From Desulfurococcales archaeon (lineage in GTDB: Archaea; Thermoproteota; Thermoprotei_A; Sulfolobales; NBVN01): a stretch of DNA of 52,196 nt. Under the pieces are notes generated by a model. The model was not told where the DNA came from, did not search any database, and saw only the letters and a list, made by a program, of their open reading frames with translations. This document shows positions 25,324 through 33,843 of this stretch, piece by piece; position 1 is the first letter of the stretch, and the number at the start of each line of letters is the position of its first letter. Made by a program: the position numbers and the translations under genes. The stretch lies in contig JAGDWD010000010.1 of the NCBI GenBank assembly GCA_023255955.1, positions 22,569 to 74,764 of the forward strand, given 5' to 3'.

Positions 25324-25537
25324 GGAGGAGACCGGAGTTAAGGAGGTGGAGGTCCCCGGCTCTAGCTTAGGTGAGGTACTGTTAGGTATGCCCGAGAACG
25401 TTAGGGAGGTACTGGAGAGGTACTCAAAGTACCTGGTATTCCTAGTAAACGGTAGGGTGGTTCACAAAAGGGACATCAACCTGAAGCCTGAAGACGTCGT
25501 CGACGTAACTATCTACGTAAGTGGGGGTAGTAATTAG
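25292..25537 (+). CDS. MoaD/ThiS-family ubiquitin-like sulfur carrier, GG followed by two residues
   Basis: 81-residue beta-grasp protein, overlapping the AOR end by 32 bp. Such MoaD-like genes commonly accompany AOR genes and supply sulfur for the tungstopterin dithiolene. The core strands (VVRLHGVLREETGVKEVEV, YLVFLVNGRVV) and the VDVTIYVSGG end are typical, but the protein ends GGSN rather than GG. The exposed Gly-Gly must be the C-terminus for adenylation, so the last two residues would need trimming, as is known for QbsE-like carriers, or the protein is inactive. It is last in the operon; its end lies 3 bp from the converging aldo-keto reductase gene. Confidence 0.88.
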   Translation: MAVVRLHGVLREETGVKEVEVPGSSLGEVLLGMPENVREVLERYSKYLVFLVNGRVVHKRDINLKPEDVVDVTIYVSGGSN

Positions 25538-25540
25538 ATC

Positions 25541-26581
25541 TCACGCAGTCCTCACCGCACTGACCTCCTCAAGCCTCCTCATATCGTCTGAACCTAGTTT
25601 TAAGTTTACTGATTCAGCGAGCTCCTCTAGTTGCTGTACGTTTGAGACACCTACTATCGGCACTATGCTAACCCCGAGTTCTGCTGCCTTATGCATTATC
25701 CACGCTAGAGATACCTGTGCCGGTGTCGCACACCTCTCCCTAGCTATCTCCAACACCTCGAGCACTATCCTTAAGTTCCTCTCAGTGAACATCTCCTTTA
25801 GGTGTTGAATGTACTCGGCTCTAGAACCTCTAGGTATCACCCACTTTCTCTCCACCGGGTCTACGTACTTACCGGTTAGAATACCTTGAGCTAGTGGTGA
25901 GTAAGCCGTGATCCCCATCCCGAACCTCCTAGCTAGAGGTATTAGGTCCCTCTCAATGGATCTGTCCATCAGGTTATACCTATATTGGAGAACTACTATA
26001 GGTTCGTAACCATATCTCTCAGCAATCATCTGCATCTCAACTATTACGTCCGGCGGTATGTTACTCACTCCTACATACCTAACCAACCCAGCCCTAACTA
26101 AGTCGTTGAACACTGAGATAACCTCCCTAGGAGGTGTTTCCGGATCGTAATGATGTGCGTAGTATATGTCTACGTACTCCATGTCAAGCCTCTTCAAGCT
26201 CTCCCTAATCTGCCACATCACGTGCTTCCTATTAAGTCCCTTTCCGTTAGGCCAGGGAGCCATCTCACCGAAGACCTTAGTAGCTATGACGATGGATTCT
26301 CTATGTATGTTCAGCTCCTTGATGAGTCGGCCGAGGAGCTTCTCAGCGTAACCCACATGCGTGAGGGGTACTGGAGATATACCACCGTGATACCTGTTAG
26401 CTGTATCAATGAAGTTCATACCTAGGTCGTAAGCCCTCCTAAGAACCCTCCTAAACTCATCTACATCGACCTTGAAGACCCCGGCTTCATCCCTCTCAGG
26501 CAACCTTGGGAGGTGCCATGTACCCAGCGATAAAGCTGAGACAAAGAGACCGCAGTTCTGTGAGAGTTTTACGTACCTCAT
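25541..26581 (-). CDS. Aldo-keto reductase
   Basis: 346-residue TIM-barrel NAD(P)H oxidoreductase. The catalytic tetrad is present: Asp59 (FIDTA), Tyr64 (ANRYH), Lys102 (ATKVFG) and a His near 143 (YYAHHYDPE). The motif GVSNIPPDVI and the C-terminal LAWIMHKAAELGVSIVPIVG region with the cofactor-binding loop place it with YajO/perakine-like AKRs that accept aldehydes and ketones. The gene is tail to tail with the AOR operon. Substrate unknown; a link with the aldehyde chemistry of the neighbouring AOR is suggestive only. Confidence 0.93.
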   Translation of the reverse strand: MRYVKLSQNCGLFVSALSLGTWHLPRLPERDEAGVFKVDVDEFRRVLRRAYDLGMNFIDTANRYHGGISPVPLTHVGYAEKLLGRLIKELNIHRESIVIATKVFGEMAPWPNGKGLNRKHVMWQIRESLKRLDMEYVDIYYAHHYDPETPPREVISVFNDLVRAGLVRYVGVSNIPPDVIVEMQMIAERYGYEPIVVLQYRYNLMDRSIERDLIPLARRFGMGITAYSPLAQGILTGKYVDPVERKWVIPRGSRAEYIQHLKEMFTERNLRIVLEVLEIARERCATPAQVSLAWIMHKAAELGVSIVPIVGVSNVQQLEELAESVNLKLGSDDMRRLEEVSAVRTA

Positions 26582-26644
26582 CTAAGGCACCATCTAAGTA
26601 CTATCTCGAAAAATATATTCTAGCGGAGTCGACGACTTTAAGCC

Positions 26645-26995
26645 CTAGATTCTCTCTATGCCGATAGCTAAAGCTATGTTGTATACTAGGGGAGGTTTCC
26701 AGTACTCGTACTCCAGGGATTTGACCATCCCGATAATCCACAACACCAGGAGTGCTATACCGATGAAGATAGTGAATATGCTGCCTATGAATGGAATCAG
26801 GCTGATAATCCCGCATATAGCTCCCGAAATAATCGCAACGATGAAGAACGATATCGAGAGGTATGACCAGTACTTAGCATAGCGTAGGTTAGGTTTGATT
26901 GTTAGAACTAGGACAGCACCTACAATTGATAGTAGCCAAGCAATGAGGCCCCATATCTTCTCCTCCTCAGATACTTGAGAGCTACGTTCCGACAT
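26645..26995 (-). CDS. DUF4870-like three-helix membrane protein
   Basis: 116 residues: a short charged N-terminus (SSQVSEEEKIWGLIAWLLSI), membrane helices at about 14-33, 43-67 and 70-93, and a hydrophilic end with YEYWKPPLVYNI. The E-x-IWG start, the paired helices and the KPP near the C-terminus fit the DUF4870/Tic20-like family. Function unknown. Transcribed alone, divergent from the TRAP operon. Confidence 0.7.
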   Translation of the reverse strand: MSERSSQVSEEEKIWGLIAWLLSIVGAVLVLTIKPNLRYAKYWSYLSISFFIVAIISGAICGIISLIPFIGSIFTIFIGIALLVLWIIGMVKSLEYEYWKPPLVYNIALAIGIERI

Positions 26996-27144
26996 CTAAA
27001 ACCCTTCTATGTTGCTGCTCTAGATATATATACTTGACCCTTGAGGAAGGTTCAATACCGCCTCCATGTTCACCTCACCCACAACTCGCCGAAGACATTA
27101 ACCCATTAAACCACTTCAGATCTGTGGTGATTGATTTGTTAATC

Positions 27145-27154
27145 ATTTATTAAG
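27145..27154 (+). promoter_or_regulatory. TATA box of the TAXI-TRAP operon
   Basis: ATTTATTAAG about 40 nt before ATG 27190, with TTGAGGTG (27173-27180) as ribosome site between. Confidence 0.4.
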
Positions 27155-27189
27155 TTGTGAAACATATTGTACTTGAGGTGTTGCCGTAA

Positions 27190-28188
27190 ATGGCTTCCAA
27201 AACATTATTAGTAGCGGTCTTGGCAGTCGTAGTATTAGTTGTTGTGGGTGTTGTCTCCTACTACCTCCTAATGCCACCTAGAGCCCCGTACAAGCTAGTC
27301 ATATATACAGGAGGGACGGGCGGGGTCTACTACCCACTAGGAGTTAAGCTTGCTGACATGCTTAACAAGTATGCCAGTGACAGGATCACAGCATCCGCAT
27401 CGTCTAGCGGTGCTTCAGTAGCTAACGCGAGGGCTTTGGGGACGGGAGACGCTAACCTAGTCTTCATCCAGAACGATGTAGCTTACTACGCATACCACGG
27501 ACTCTACATGTTTGAGGGAAGCAAGATAGATAAGATAAGAGCTGTAGCCGCTCTCTACCCCGAGATCGTGCAGATAGTGGTCAGAGCTGACAGCGGAATT
27601 AAGAGCATCTACGACCTAGCAGGAAAGAGAGTAGCTGTGGGCGCGGCAGGTAGTGGAACAGCTGTCGAAGCTGAGATAATACTTAAGGCTGCTGGCGTGT
27701 GGGACAAGATAACAGTCCAGAACCTAGACTTCACCCAGGCAGCTCAAGCACTAAAACTAGGCCAGGTCGACGCGGCCTTCGTCGTAGCTGGGATACCTAC
27801 CTCAGCAGTCATGGAGCTAGCTGCGACAACCCCCGTCAACCTAGTTGAAGTCCCTGACGAACTCGTCAACAAGTTGAAGCAGCAGGGATACCTATTCTTC
27901 ATTCCCTTCACGGTACCTAAGGACACATACGCAGGGATGCAAAGCGATGTTAAGACAGTAGCCGTTAAAGCTATGCTCGCAGTAAGCTCCGACGTACCTG
28001 ACGACGTGGTATACCACGTACTTAAAGTAATGTACGACCACATAGACGAGCTAAGGCAGGCTCATTCAAGAGCGCGGGACATTAAGCTTGAGACGGCACT
28101 TGAGGGAGTACCAATAAAGCTACATCCAGGTGCGTTCAAGTACTTCCAGGAGAAGGGAATTACGGTACCTGCTGAGCTGAGGCCGTAG
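27190..28188 (+). CDS. TRAP transporter solute-binding protein, TAXI family
   Basis: 332 residues: N-terminal membrane anchor (about 4-29) then a TAXI-type binding domain, recognised by YTGGTGGVYYPLGVKLADML, ASASSSGASVANARALGTGDANLVFIQND, and GKRVAVGAAGSGTAVEAE. TAXI receptors deliver dicarboxylates, glutamate or other organic acids to TRAP permeases; archaea use them with a fused permease. ATG 27190 follows a good GAGGTG site. The next gene starts 3 bp after its stop. Confidence 0.95.
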   Translation: MASKTLLVAVLAVVVLVVVGVVSYYLLMPPRAPYKLVIYTGGTGGVYYPLGVKLADMLNKYASDRITASASSSGASVANARALGTGDANLVFIQNDVAYYAYHGLYMFEGSKIDKIRAVAALYPEIVQIVVRADSGIKSIYDLAGKRVAVGAAGSGTAVEAEIILKAAGVWDKITVQNLDFTQAAQALKLGQVDAAFVVAGIPTSAVMELAATTPVNLVEVPDELVNKLKQQGYLFFIPFTVPKDTYAGMQSDVKTVAVKAMLAVSSDVPDDVVYHVLKVMYDHIDELRQAHSRARDIKLETALEGVPIKLHPGAFKYFQEKGITVPAELRP

Positions 28189-28190
28189 TC

Positions 28191-28739
28191 TTGGGTAGGC
28201 TAGGACCAGGAAAACGTAAAGCTTTTTTCCTCTATGTAATTGCCTTTGTTTCATTCTTCGTCCTAGCCCTCCCACTAGTGCAGGTAACAGAGGTCGTTGT
28301 AGACGGTGTGGAGTACTTATTCCCGAAGGACGGTGAGGTCTTCATCACACTCGAGTATCTACACAGTGTTGAGCTGTTTAGAGTAGTGGAGACATACTTG
28401 ATCGCCGGGTGTGAGATTAGATTAGTTGAGTTTAGATGGTCTGGGTACGGTGCTGGATTACCATCAACTCCTGAGGATATATTTAGTCAGATCTCGCAGT
28501 CGGGTGGAGAGTTCATAGCTAGGAACATCTCGGTTATCTCAGGGAACGTACTTAGACTAGACATGAAGCATAGGGTTGGTGCCACCGTCTCTGTGAACGG
28601 TGAGATTGTCTCAAGTAATGTAGGTGTTGAGGTTCGGGTATGTGTTCGTGTCTCTCTAGCTAAGATCCTCCACCACCTACTTACTCCTACGAAGCTACCT
28701 ATCTCCTCAGGTAACCAACAACATCTCCGAGCTAGCTAA
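28191..28739 (+). CDS. DUF1850 protein of the TAXI-TRAP operon
   Basis: 182 residues: one N-terminal membrane helix (about 10-33) and a beta-rich domain with FITLEYLHSVELFRVVETY and a GAGLPSTPED loop, which match DUF1850, a family almost always encoded next to TAXI-TRAP systems. It probably sits at the membrane and supports the transporter, but no activity is known. The TTG start at 28191 lies 3 bp after the binding-protein gene. Confidence 0.88.
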   Translation: MGRLGPGKRKAFFLYVIAFVSFFVLALPLVQVTEVVVDGVEYLFPKDGEVFITLEYLHSVELFRVVETYLIAGCEIRLVEFRWSGYGAGLPSTPEDIFSQISQSGGEFIARNISVISGNVLRLDMKHRVGATVSVNGEIVSSNVGVEVRVCVRVSLAKILHHLLTPTKLPISSGNQQHLRAS

Positions 28740-28786
28740 GGTTAAAGGATATAAGCCTACCCGTTATCGCTCTGAGGGTTTACCGC

Positions 28787-30901
28787 GTGGCTGAAGCTCT
28801 CGCTATTGAGAGGGCTAAGACAGGCGTCCTCGCTAAGGTCATACTAGCAATAGGTACTTTATTCGCTCTCTACGAGATCATGTTCGTAATGGGCCTTAAC
28901 TTCTCCCTCTATACGATATTGAAGAACCTCGGACTCGACCTCAGGTTCCTACTCTACGCCCCGGATATACAGCAAAGTATGGCATTCCTCCTCGGACTAG
29001 CAATGCTCACCGCCTTCCTGATACATCCGATAAGTAAGAAGGTGGGGACTGAGAAGGTCCCGATATACGATTACGTGTTAGGTCTCATCGCCTTCGCTTC
29101 GATGATGTACCTAGTCATAGTGTTCCCCATGGTAGTTCAGTACGGGTATGTAGAGGCTACACTACCCAACATGCTCATACCGCTAATAGCGATAGCTCTC
29201 CTCCTGGAGGCATCGAGACGCTCCCTAGGTATATCCCTACCAGCCATAGCTCTAATCATCATGATACTTGGGATAGCCTACGAGGGCTTTAACATCAGGC
29301 GCTTCGTGAACCACATGTTCTACGCCAGGGAGGGGGTCTTCTCAATACCCCTCTACGTGATGGTCTCATACGTCTTCGCGTTCGTTTTCTTCGGCTCCGT
29401 ACTCGAGAAGATCGGTGTTGGAGAGTACATCACAAAGTTTGTTATAGCCTTAGTAGGCCATAGATGGGGTGGACCAGCTAAGACAGCCGTTGTCGCGAGT
29501 GCGCTGATGGGTACGGTATCCGGAAGCTCCGTTGCTAATGTCCTAACAACCGGGACATTTACGATACCCCTGATGAAGAGGGCAGGCTACCCACCTGAAG
29601 TAGCCGGGGCTGTTGAACCAGCTGCGTCGACAGGTGGGCAGCTAATGCCGCCGATTATGGGGGCAGCAGCCTTCGTGATGGCTCAATTCCTTGGAAGACC
29701 ATATAGAGACATAATCATCGCTGCCGCTATACCTGCCATACTCTACTTTACATCTATTTACGTCTTCGTCGACAGGGTGACGAAGAGGTTAGGTATCAGT
29801 CCGCTAGCGAAGGAGGTATTGCCGAACTTCAGGGAGCTGGCTAGGCATATCTACCTGCTTAGTCCGATACCGATAGTAACGTACCTACTACTCTCAGGTC
29901 TTGAGCCTCAGTACTGTGCTCTAGGTGCGATAGGGGCGGCAATAATATCTGCTTGGATCTATCAGAGGGGTATGGGACTCCTCCCTAAGGCCATAATAGT
30001 CGGCGGGATTGTGACAGTAGGTATAGCTTCTTATTTTCTCGGTCTCCCGGTGAGTGCTGCAGTGTTTTTTGCTGGTGCTACGTCGGTCTTCGTTGCGATA
30101 GTACTCGGGTACCTAGTTAGGGGGAGTCGGGAGATATCCTCACGTCTCCTAATGGCGTTTGACTCGAGCTTGAGGAGTGTTGTAACCGTTTTCTTCGCTG
30201 CGTCATGTGCCGGCCTAATTCAGGGTGTCCTCACGATGACAGGGTGGGCAACAACTATTGGGTACCGCCTAGTCGAGATCTCCGGAGGTAACATATTCGT
30301 GTTGATGGTGACAGCCATGTCTATAAGCCTCGTACTGGGGATGGGGGTTCCTACAACCGCGAACTACATAATCACCTCAACGATAGTTGGGGCTCCTATG
30401 GCTAGGGCTATAGCGTCTATAACTGGTATAGGATTCGAGGAAGCTAGGCTCGTCGCACACATGTTCGTGTTCTACTTCGGGATACTCGCTGACCTGACAC
30501 CGCCAGTTGCTCTCGCTTCATACGCCGGCTCATTACTTGCTAAGTCAGATTTCTGGAAGACAGCACTTAAAGCAACTCAGTTTGCTTTAGCTGGTTATTT
30601 AGTGCCCTATATCTTCACCCTAGATCCAGCACTCCTAATCCTACCTGCTGGAGGCCTAACACTACATACATTGTACAGGATAGCATATGGTGTAACAAAC
30701 ACGGTACTCTCAATACTCATGCTGAGTGCTGGGATAGTGGGCTGGCACGGCACGAACATAGGTAAAGCCCAGAGAATATTACTTATAGTACTAGGTATAG
30801 CTAATCTAACACCATACGAGTACATAACTCCGTTACTAGCAGCTACGTACATAGCACTCTACTTCTATAATAGGAGAAAAAGTCCGCAGACTACTAAGTG
30901 A
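28787..30901 (+). CDS. TRAP transporter permease, fused 4TM/12TM subunits
   Basis: 704 residues and about 17-18 membrane helices. The N-terminal part is the small (DctQ-like) unit and the rest the large DctM-like unit, marked by VVASALMGTVSGSSVANVLTTGTF, EPAASTGGQLMPPIMGAAAF, and GMGVPTTANYIITSTIVGAP. Such fusions are typical of TAXI-TRAP systems. It uses an ion gradient rather than ATP. The GTG start at 28787 comes 47 bp after the DUF1850 gene. Confidence 0.95.
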   Translation: MAEALAIERAKTGVLAKVILAIGTLFALYEIMFVMGLNFSLYTILKNLGLDLRFLLYAPDIQQSMAFLLGLAMLTAFLIHPISKKVGTEKVPIYDYVLGLIAFASMMYLVIVFPMVVQYGYVEATLPNMLIPLIAIALLLEASRRSLGISLPAIALIIMILGIAYEGFNIRRFVNHMFYAREGVFSIPLYVMVSYVFAFVFFGSVLEKIGVGEYITKFVIALVGHRWGGPAKTAVVASALMGTVSGSSVANVLTTGTFTIPLMKRAGYPPEVAGAVEPAASTGGQLMPPIMGAAAFVMAQFLGRPYRDIIIAAAIPAILYFTSIYVFVDRVTKRLGISPLAKEVLPNFRELARHIYLLSPIPIVTYLLLSGLEPQYCALGAIGAAIISAWIYQRGMGLLPKAIIVGGIVTVGIASYFLGLPVSAAVFFAGATSVFVAIVLGYLVRGSREISSRLLMAFDSSLRSVVTVFFAASCAGLIQGVLTMTGWATTIGYRLVEISGGNIFVLMVTAMSISLVLGMGVPTTANYIITSTIVGAPMARAIASITGIGFEEARLVAHMFVFYFGILADLTPPVALASYAGSLLAKSDFWKTALKATQFALAGYLVPYIFTLDPALLILPAGGLTLHTLYRIAYGVTNTVLSILMLSAGIVGWHGTNIGKAQRILLIVLGIANLTPYEYITPLLAATYIALYFYNRRKSPQTTK

Positions 30902-31179
30902 AGAGGTACTGCTTATATACCCTATTGTTTACTCATCTTACGCAAAATTTGGTTCCCTGATACTTCTATGCGTTAGTATGTGGGGTTGTTTACCATTAGT
31001 TAGTACGCCGCATAGTTGAAACCGGAATTACCGTTACGTGCGCGGCCGGCTCAATATACCATCGAGGTTTAGTGAAGTGATGGGCCGATGGAGAAATTAG
31101 TCAAATAGATGATCAAAACAGGGTTTGACTATGGCGGATAATAGTGTTTCCTACTGGTTATTAGATAAACTAAAACTCT

Positions 31180-32082
31180 TCAGTTACTACTTAATCTTCT
31201 CTCTAGGTAGTTTCTGATGGCTTTCTCCACTATCTCTTTTTCAGACCTACTTAAGGGTCTGAATACCTCCATTAGGGTGAATTCCCTGTTGTACAGAACC
31301 GAAAGTGCCCCGTAGATCGAGATGTTAAGCTGAAGATCCTTAACTCCTGTGGAGATCTCCAAGATATTCCTGTAGAGCTCCACAGCCCTCGATGTATCAC
31401 CTTCTCTGTATGCTCTATACATACCGACGAAGAGTTCTGGGACGACATTGGATAGTGCTGAGACACAGCCACTCGCCCCGGCTATGAGTGCTGGTAGGGA
31501 GATTTCATCGGCACCGTTAAAAACCTTCAAGCCATCTATGGTTGCTAGGTCAGCTATCTGCAGGATGTTAGCGGAGCTGTCCTTAACTCCTACAAGGTTC
31601 TTCAATTCCCTTTTTAGTACTCTTAGGAGCCTCGGGTGTATATTGTATCCGGTAGTTTGAGGTATGTTATAGACGAAGAACGGTAGCTCAGTAAGTGAGG
31701 CAACCTTAGTGAAGAACTTGAGGGCCCCCTCATCGTCGACCTTGAAGTAGTACATGACGTTCGACGCTATAGCATCCGCACCCACTCTCTCAGACTCCCT
31801 GACCAGCTCCTTCACCTCCTCGAACTCTATAGACGCGGTGTTAACTATCATAAAAGCTGTTCTCCTGTTCTCCGCGACGAACCTGACCAGCTCTAACTTA
31901 CTTTTAATACCCATGGCATGCCCCAACCCGGTCGTAGCAACTACGAAGAACCCGTCAACACCGGACCTCAGAAGCCTATCTAAGTGCTCGGACAGGAGCT
32001 CGAAGTCTACTTCATGGCCTTTGAAGGGGACTGCGAGTGCCGGGACAATCCCCGAGAACTCCACAACCAAGTTAGTCACCAC
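31180..32082 (-). CDS. DHDPS/NAL/KDG-aldolase family lyase
   Basis: TIM-barrel class I aldolase or synthase. The Schiff-base Lys lies in VGVKDSSANI and the catalytic Tyr in VYNIPQTTGYNI; the usual GTTGE loop reads ATTGLGHAM, close to that of KDG/KD(P)G aldolases and unlike strict DapA. The substrate may be 2-keto-3-deoxygluconate, a 4-hydroxy-2-oxo acid or dihydrodipicolinate. The longest frame starts at ATG 32103, but a TATA element (32104-32113) touches that codon, so a leaderless start at GTG 32082 is preferred. It is divergent from queD. Confidence 0.85.
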   Translation of the reverse strand: MVTNLVVEFSGIVPALAVPFKGHEVDFELLSEHLDRLLRSGVDGFFVVATTGLGHAMGIKSKLELVRFVAENRRTAFMIVNTASIEFEEVKELVRESERVGADAIASNVMYYFKVDDEGALKFFTKVASLTELPFFVYNIPQTTGYNIHPRLLRVLKRELKNLVGVKDSSANILQIADLATIDGLKVFNGADEISLPALIAGASGCVSALSNVVPELFVGMYRAYREGDTSRAVELYRNILEISTGVKDLQLNISIYGALSVLYNREFTLMEVFRPLSRSEKEIVEKAIRNYLERRLSSN

Positions 32083-32103
32083 GTAGAGGTAGTAAACCAG
32101 CAT

Positions 32104-32113
32104 TAATAATAGA
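32104..32113 (-). promoter_or_regulatory. TATA box of the DHDPS-family gene
   Basis: TCTATTATTA on the minus strand, about 26 nt before GTG 32082. It abuts ATG 32103, which therefore cannot be the start of a message made from here. Confidence 0.4.
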
Positions 32114-32154
32114 CGCTTACGCTACGTGAATCCCGGCGGAGCGGGGTAGTTATG

Positions 32155-32164
32155 AAATATATAC
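32155..32164 (+). promoter_or_regulatory. TATA box of the queD-queE operon
   Basis: AAATATATAC, with the transcript start expected near 32186 and the GGAGGGT ribosome site (32184-32190) just before TTG 32196. Confidence 0.4.
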
Positions 32165-32195
32165 ACTACCTTAGTTAAGATCTGGAGGGTGTGAC

Positions 32196-32552
32196 TTGAG
32201 GTATAGGGTCTGCGTAGCCGATGTATTCAGTGCTGCCCATAGTATCAGGTCTCACGATGGTGTTGGTAGGTACATCCATGGCCACGACTTCAGGGTGAGG
32301 GCTTGTGCCCGCACTGACGTGCTTGGTGCGGGGAACATAGCGGTAGACTTGAAGGCCCTGGAGGAGGCTCTTAAGGACATCACAGGGAGACTTGACCATA
32401 AGTACCTAAACGAAGTGTTCGGGGTAGAGGATCTATCCGCTGAGTATATAGCTGAGTACGTACTCTCCGAGCTCAGGAAGACCGTCCGGAGCGTGTTTCT
32501 TGTTGAGGTCTGCAGTAATGAGGGTAGGTACTGCGTGGAGGTATCTGAATGA
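32196..32552 (+). CDS. queD: QueD/6-pyruvoyl-tetrahydropterin synthase family protein
   Basis: 118 residues of the T-fold family. Zinc ligands are His15 (FSAAH), His28 and His30 (IHGHDF), and LDHKYLN holds the second active-site His. QueD makes 6-carboxytetrahydropterin from dihydroneopterin triphosphate, the step before QueE on the way to preQ0, which archaea convert to archaeosine in tRNA. The usual catalytic Cys four residues before HGH is missing (DGVGRYIHGH). It overlaps queE by 4 bp, which supports the QueD assignment; a divergent PTPS role is the alternative. TTG start with GGAGGGT. Confidence 0.88.
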   Translation: MRYRVCVADVFSAAHSIRSHDGVGRYIHGHDFRVRACARTDVLGAGNIAVDLKALEEALKDITGRLDHKYLNEVFGVEDLSAEYIAEYVLSELRKTVRSVFLVEVCSNEGRYCVEVSE

Positions 32553-33217
32553 AGGTCTCAGAGATATTTGTGTCGGTACAGGGTGAGGGTCCAAGCATAG
32601 GGAAACCAGCCATTTTCCTGAGGCTCTCACACTGCAATCTTAACTGCTTATGGTGCGATACGAAGTACGCCTGGTACTGTGGGTCGGAGAAATCTGTTGA
32701 TGACGTGGTAGGTGATATTCTGAAGTTACTAGGTGTTTACAGCAAGGTGAACCTCCTAGTCGTAACTGGAGGTGAGCCTCTCTTACAGAGAAATGAGTTA
32801 GAGCTACTTGTAAAGGCCTTGAAGAAAGTTAAAGAGCTGGAGGTCGAGGTCGAGACTAACTGCACTGTAGACCCAGGTAACCTAGTGGATATCGTGGATA
32901 GACTCATAGTATCACCTAAGCTGGAACATTCGGGAGTACCGAAGGAGTTGAGGCAGTGCGCGGAGAGCTTCAGAAACTCCCTCGGAAAGTATCGAGGTAA
33001 GATATATCTGAAGTTCGTTGTCGAAACAGCTGAGGACCTGCTCGAGATCGATGAGATCGTGAACTTCTTTGGTGCTGAACCATCCTCCGTGTATTTAATG
33101 CCTCAAGCATCAAGCCTCGAAGAGCTAGCTAGGAAACTTAGGCTAGTGACGGACCTAGCCATCCAGAGGGGTTTCAGGGTATCGGATAGGCTTCAGATAG
33201 TAGGAGGTTTCCGCTAG
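32549..33217 (+). CDS. queE: 7-carboxy-7-deazaguanine synthase (QueE), radical SAM
   Basis: Converts 6-carboxytetrahydropterin into 7-carboxy-7-deazaguanine. 222 residues. VQGEGPSIGKPAIFLRLS is the QueE N-terminus and Cys29, Cys33, Cys36 (CNLNCLWC) bind the [4Fe-4S]-SAM cluster in the CX3CX2C spacing. VVTGGEPLLQ is the SAM-binding GGE motif. ATG 32549 overlaps the queD stop in ATGA, so the two are coupled. The remaining pathway genes (FolE2-like, QueC, TGT, ArcS) are not in this window. Confidence 0.95.
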   Translation: MKVSEIFVSVQGEGPSIGKPAIFLRLSHCNLNCLWCDTKYAWYCGSEKSVDDVVGDILKLLGVYSKVNLLVVTGGEPLLQRNELELLVKALKKVKELEVEVETNCTVDPGNLVDIVDRLIVSPKLEHSGVPKELRQCAESFRNSLGKYRGKIYLKFVVETAEDLLEIDEIVNFFGAEPSSVYLMPQASSLEELARKLRLVTDLAIQRGFRVSDRLQIVGGFR

Positions 33218-33327
33218 TGTTCTGAGCTTTAGGGCAGGGAAAGTCTGTGGACTACTCACACCAGCAGAAACAGTTGTAGGGTAGTAGGGTACATATTTTT
33301 ACCTCACAACTATCTTTTGCTGGGACT

Positions 33328-33843
33328 ATGTCTGAGGCTTTAAGGAGGTACCTACCTATAGAGGATATCGTGATGAATCGTAGTGAGGAGGTGTTTGAAG
33401 TCACTAATAGAACGAGCACTGCGACGAAGGGGTTCCTAGGTGATGCTGTGGGGTCTCTCGCACCGGTCTCTACCTCGATAGCTGTATTGTTTATAATAAT
33501 TCTGCTAACCATAGTTGCTTTGTTTCTCGCTACTGTGTGGTATGGGAGGGAACTAGTAGGTATGGCGAGGCAGTACGCTTTGAGGAGGGTCGTCTCCGGG
33601 TCATTAGCAGGTGAGTTAATAGAGTACGTCTATCCAGGAATTAAGATGGTTCTGAGGAAGTACTACCTGAAGATTAGGGATGTAGTTGGGTGTAAGAGGT
33701 GTACCCCAAGAGAGATCGTAACTAAGTGCGGTAAAACTGAGTACGAGGAATTCGTTAAGCTCTACGAGGACGTTGTCTACGGATCTAAGGAGCTGACTCC
33801 TGAAGGAAGGAGGCTTGTGGTGTCGTTAGGTGATTCCATCTAG
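33328..33843 (+). CDS. DUF4129-like membrane protein, first gene of MoxR operon
   Basis: 171 residues: an N-terminal extracytoplasmic stretch, one membrane helix at about 50-72, and a C-terminal cytoplasmic domain with TPREIVTKCGKTEYEEFVKLYEDVVYG, which matches the DUF4129 pattern (a TPREF-like motif followed by LTxxYExxRYG). DUF4129 proteins accompany DUF58 and MoxR genes in envelope operons. The ATG start follows a TATA-like CATATTTTTA near 33290. It overlaps the next gene by 14 bp. Confidence 0.72.
   Translation: MSEALRRYLPIEDIVMNRSEEVFEVTNRTSTATKGFLGDAVGSLAPVSTSIAVLFIIILLTIVALFLATVWYGRELVGMARQYALRRVVSGSLAGELIEYVYPGIKMVLRKYYLKIRDVVGCKRCTPREIVTKCGKTEYEEFVKLYEDVVYGSKELTPEGRRLVVSLGDSI

Noticed and set aside
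31060-31140. GTGATGG and AGATGAT elements between TRAP operon and aldolase gene
   Set aside because: Box D missing at a fitting distance; chance motif.
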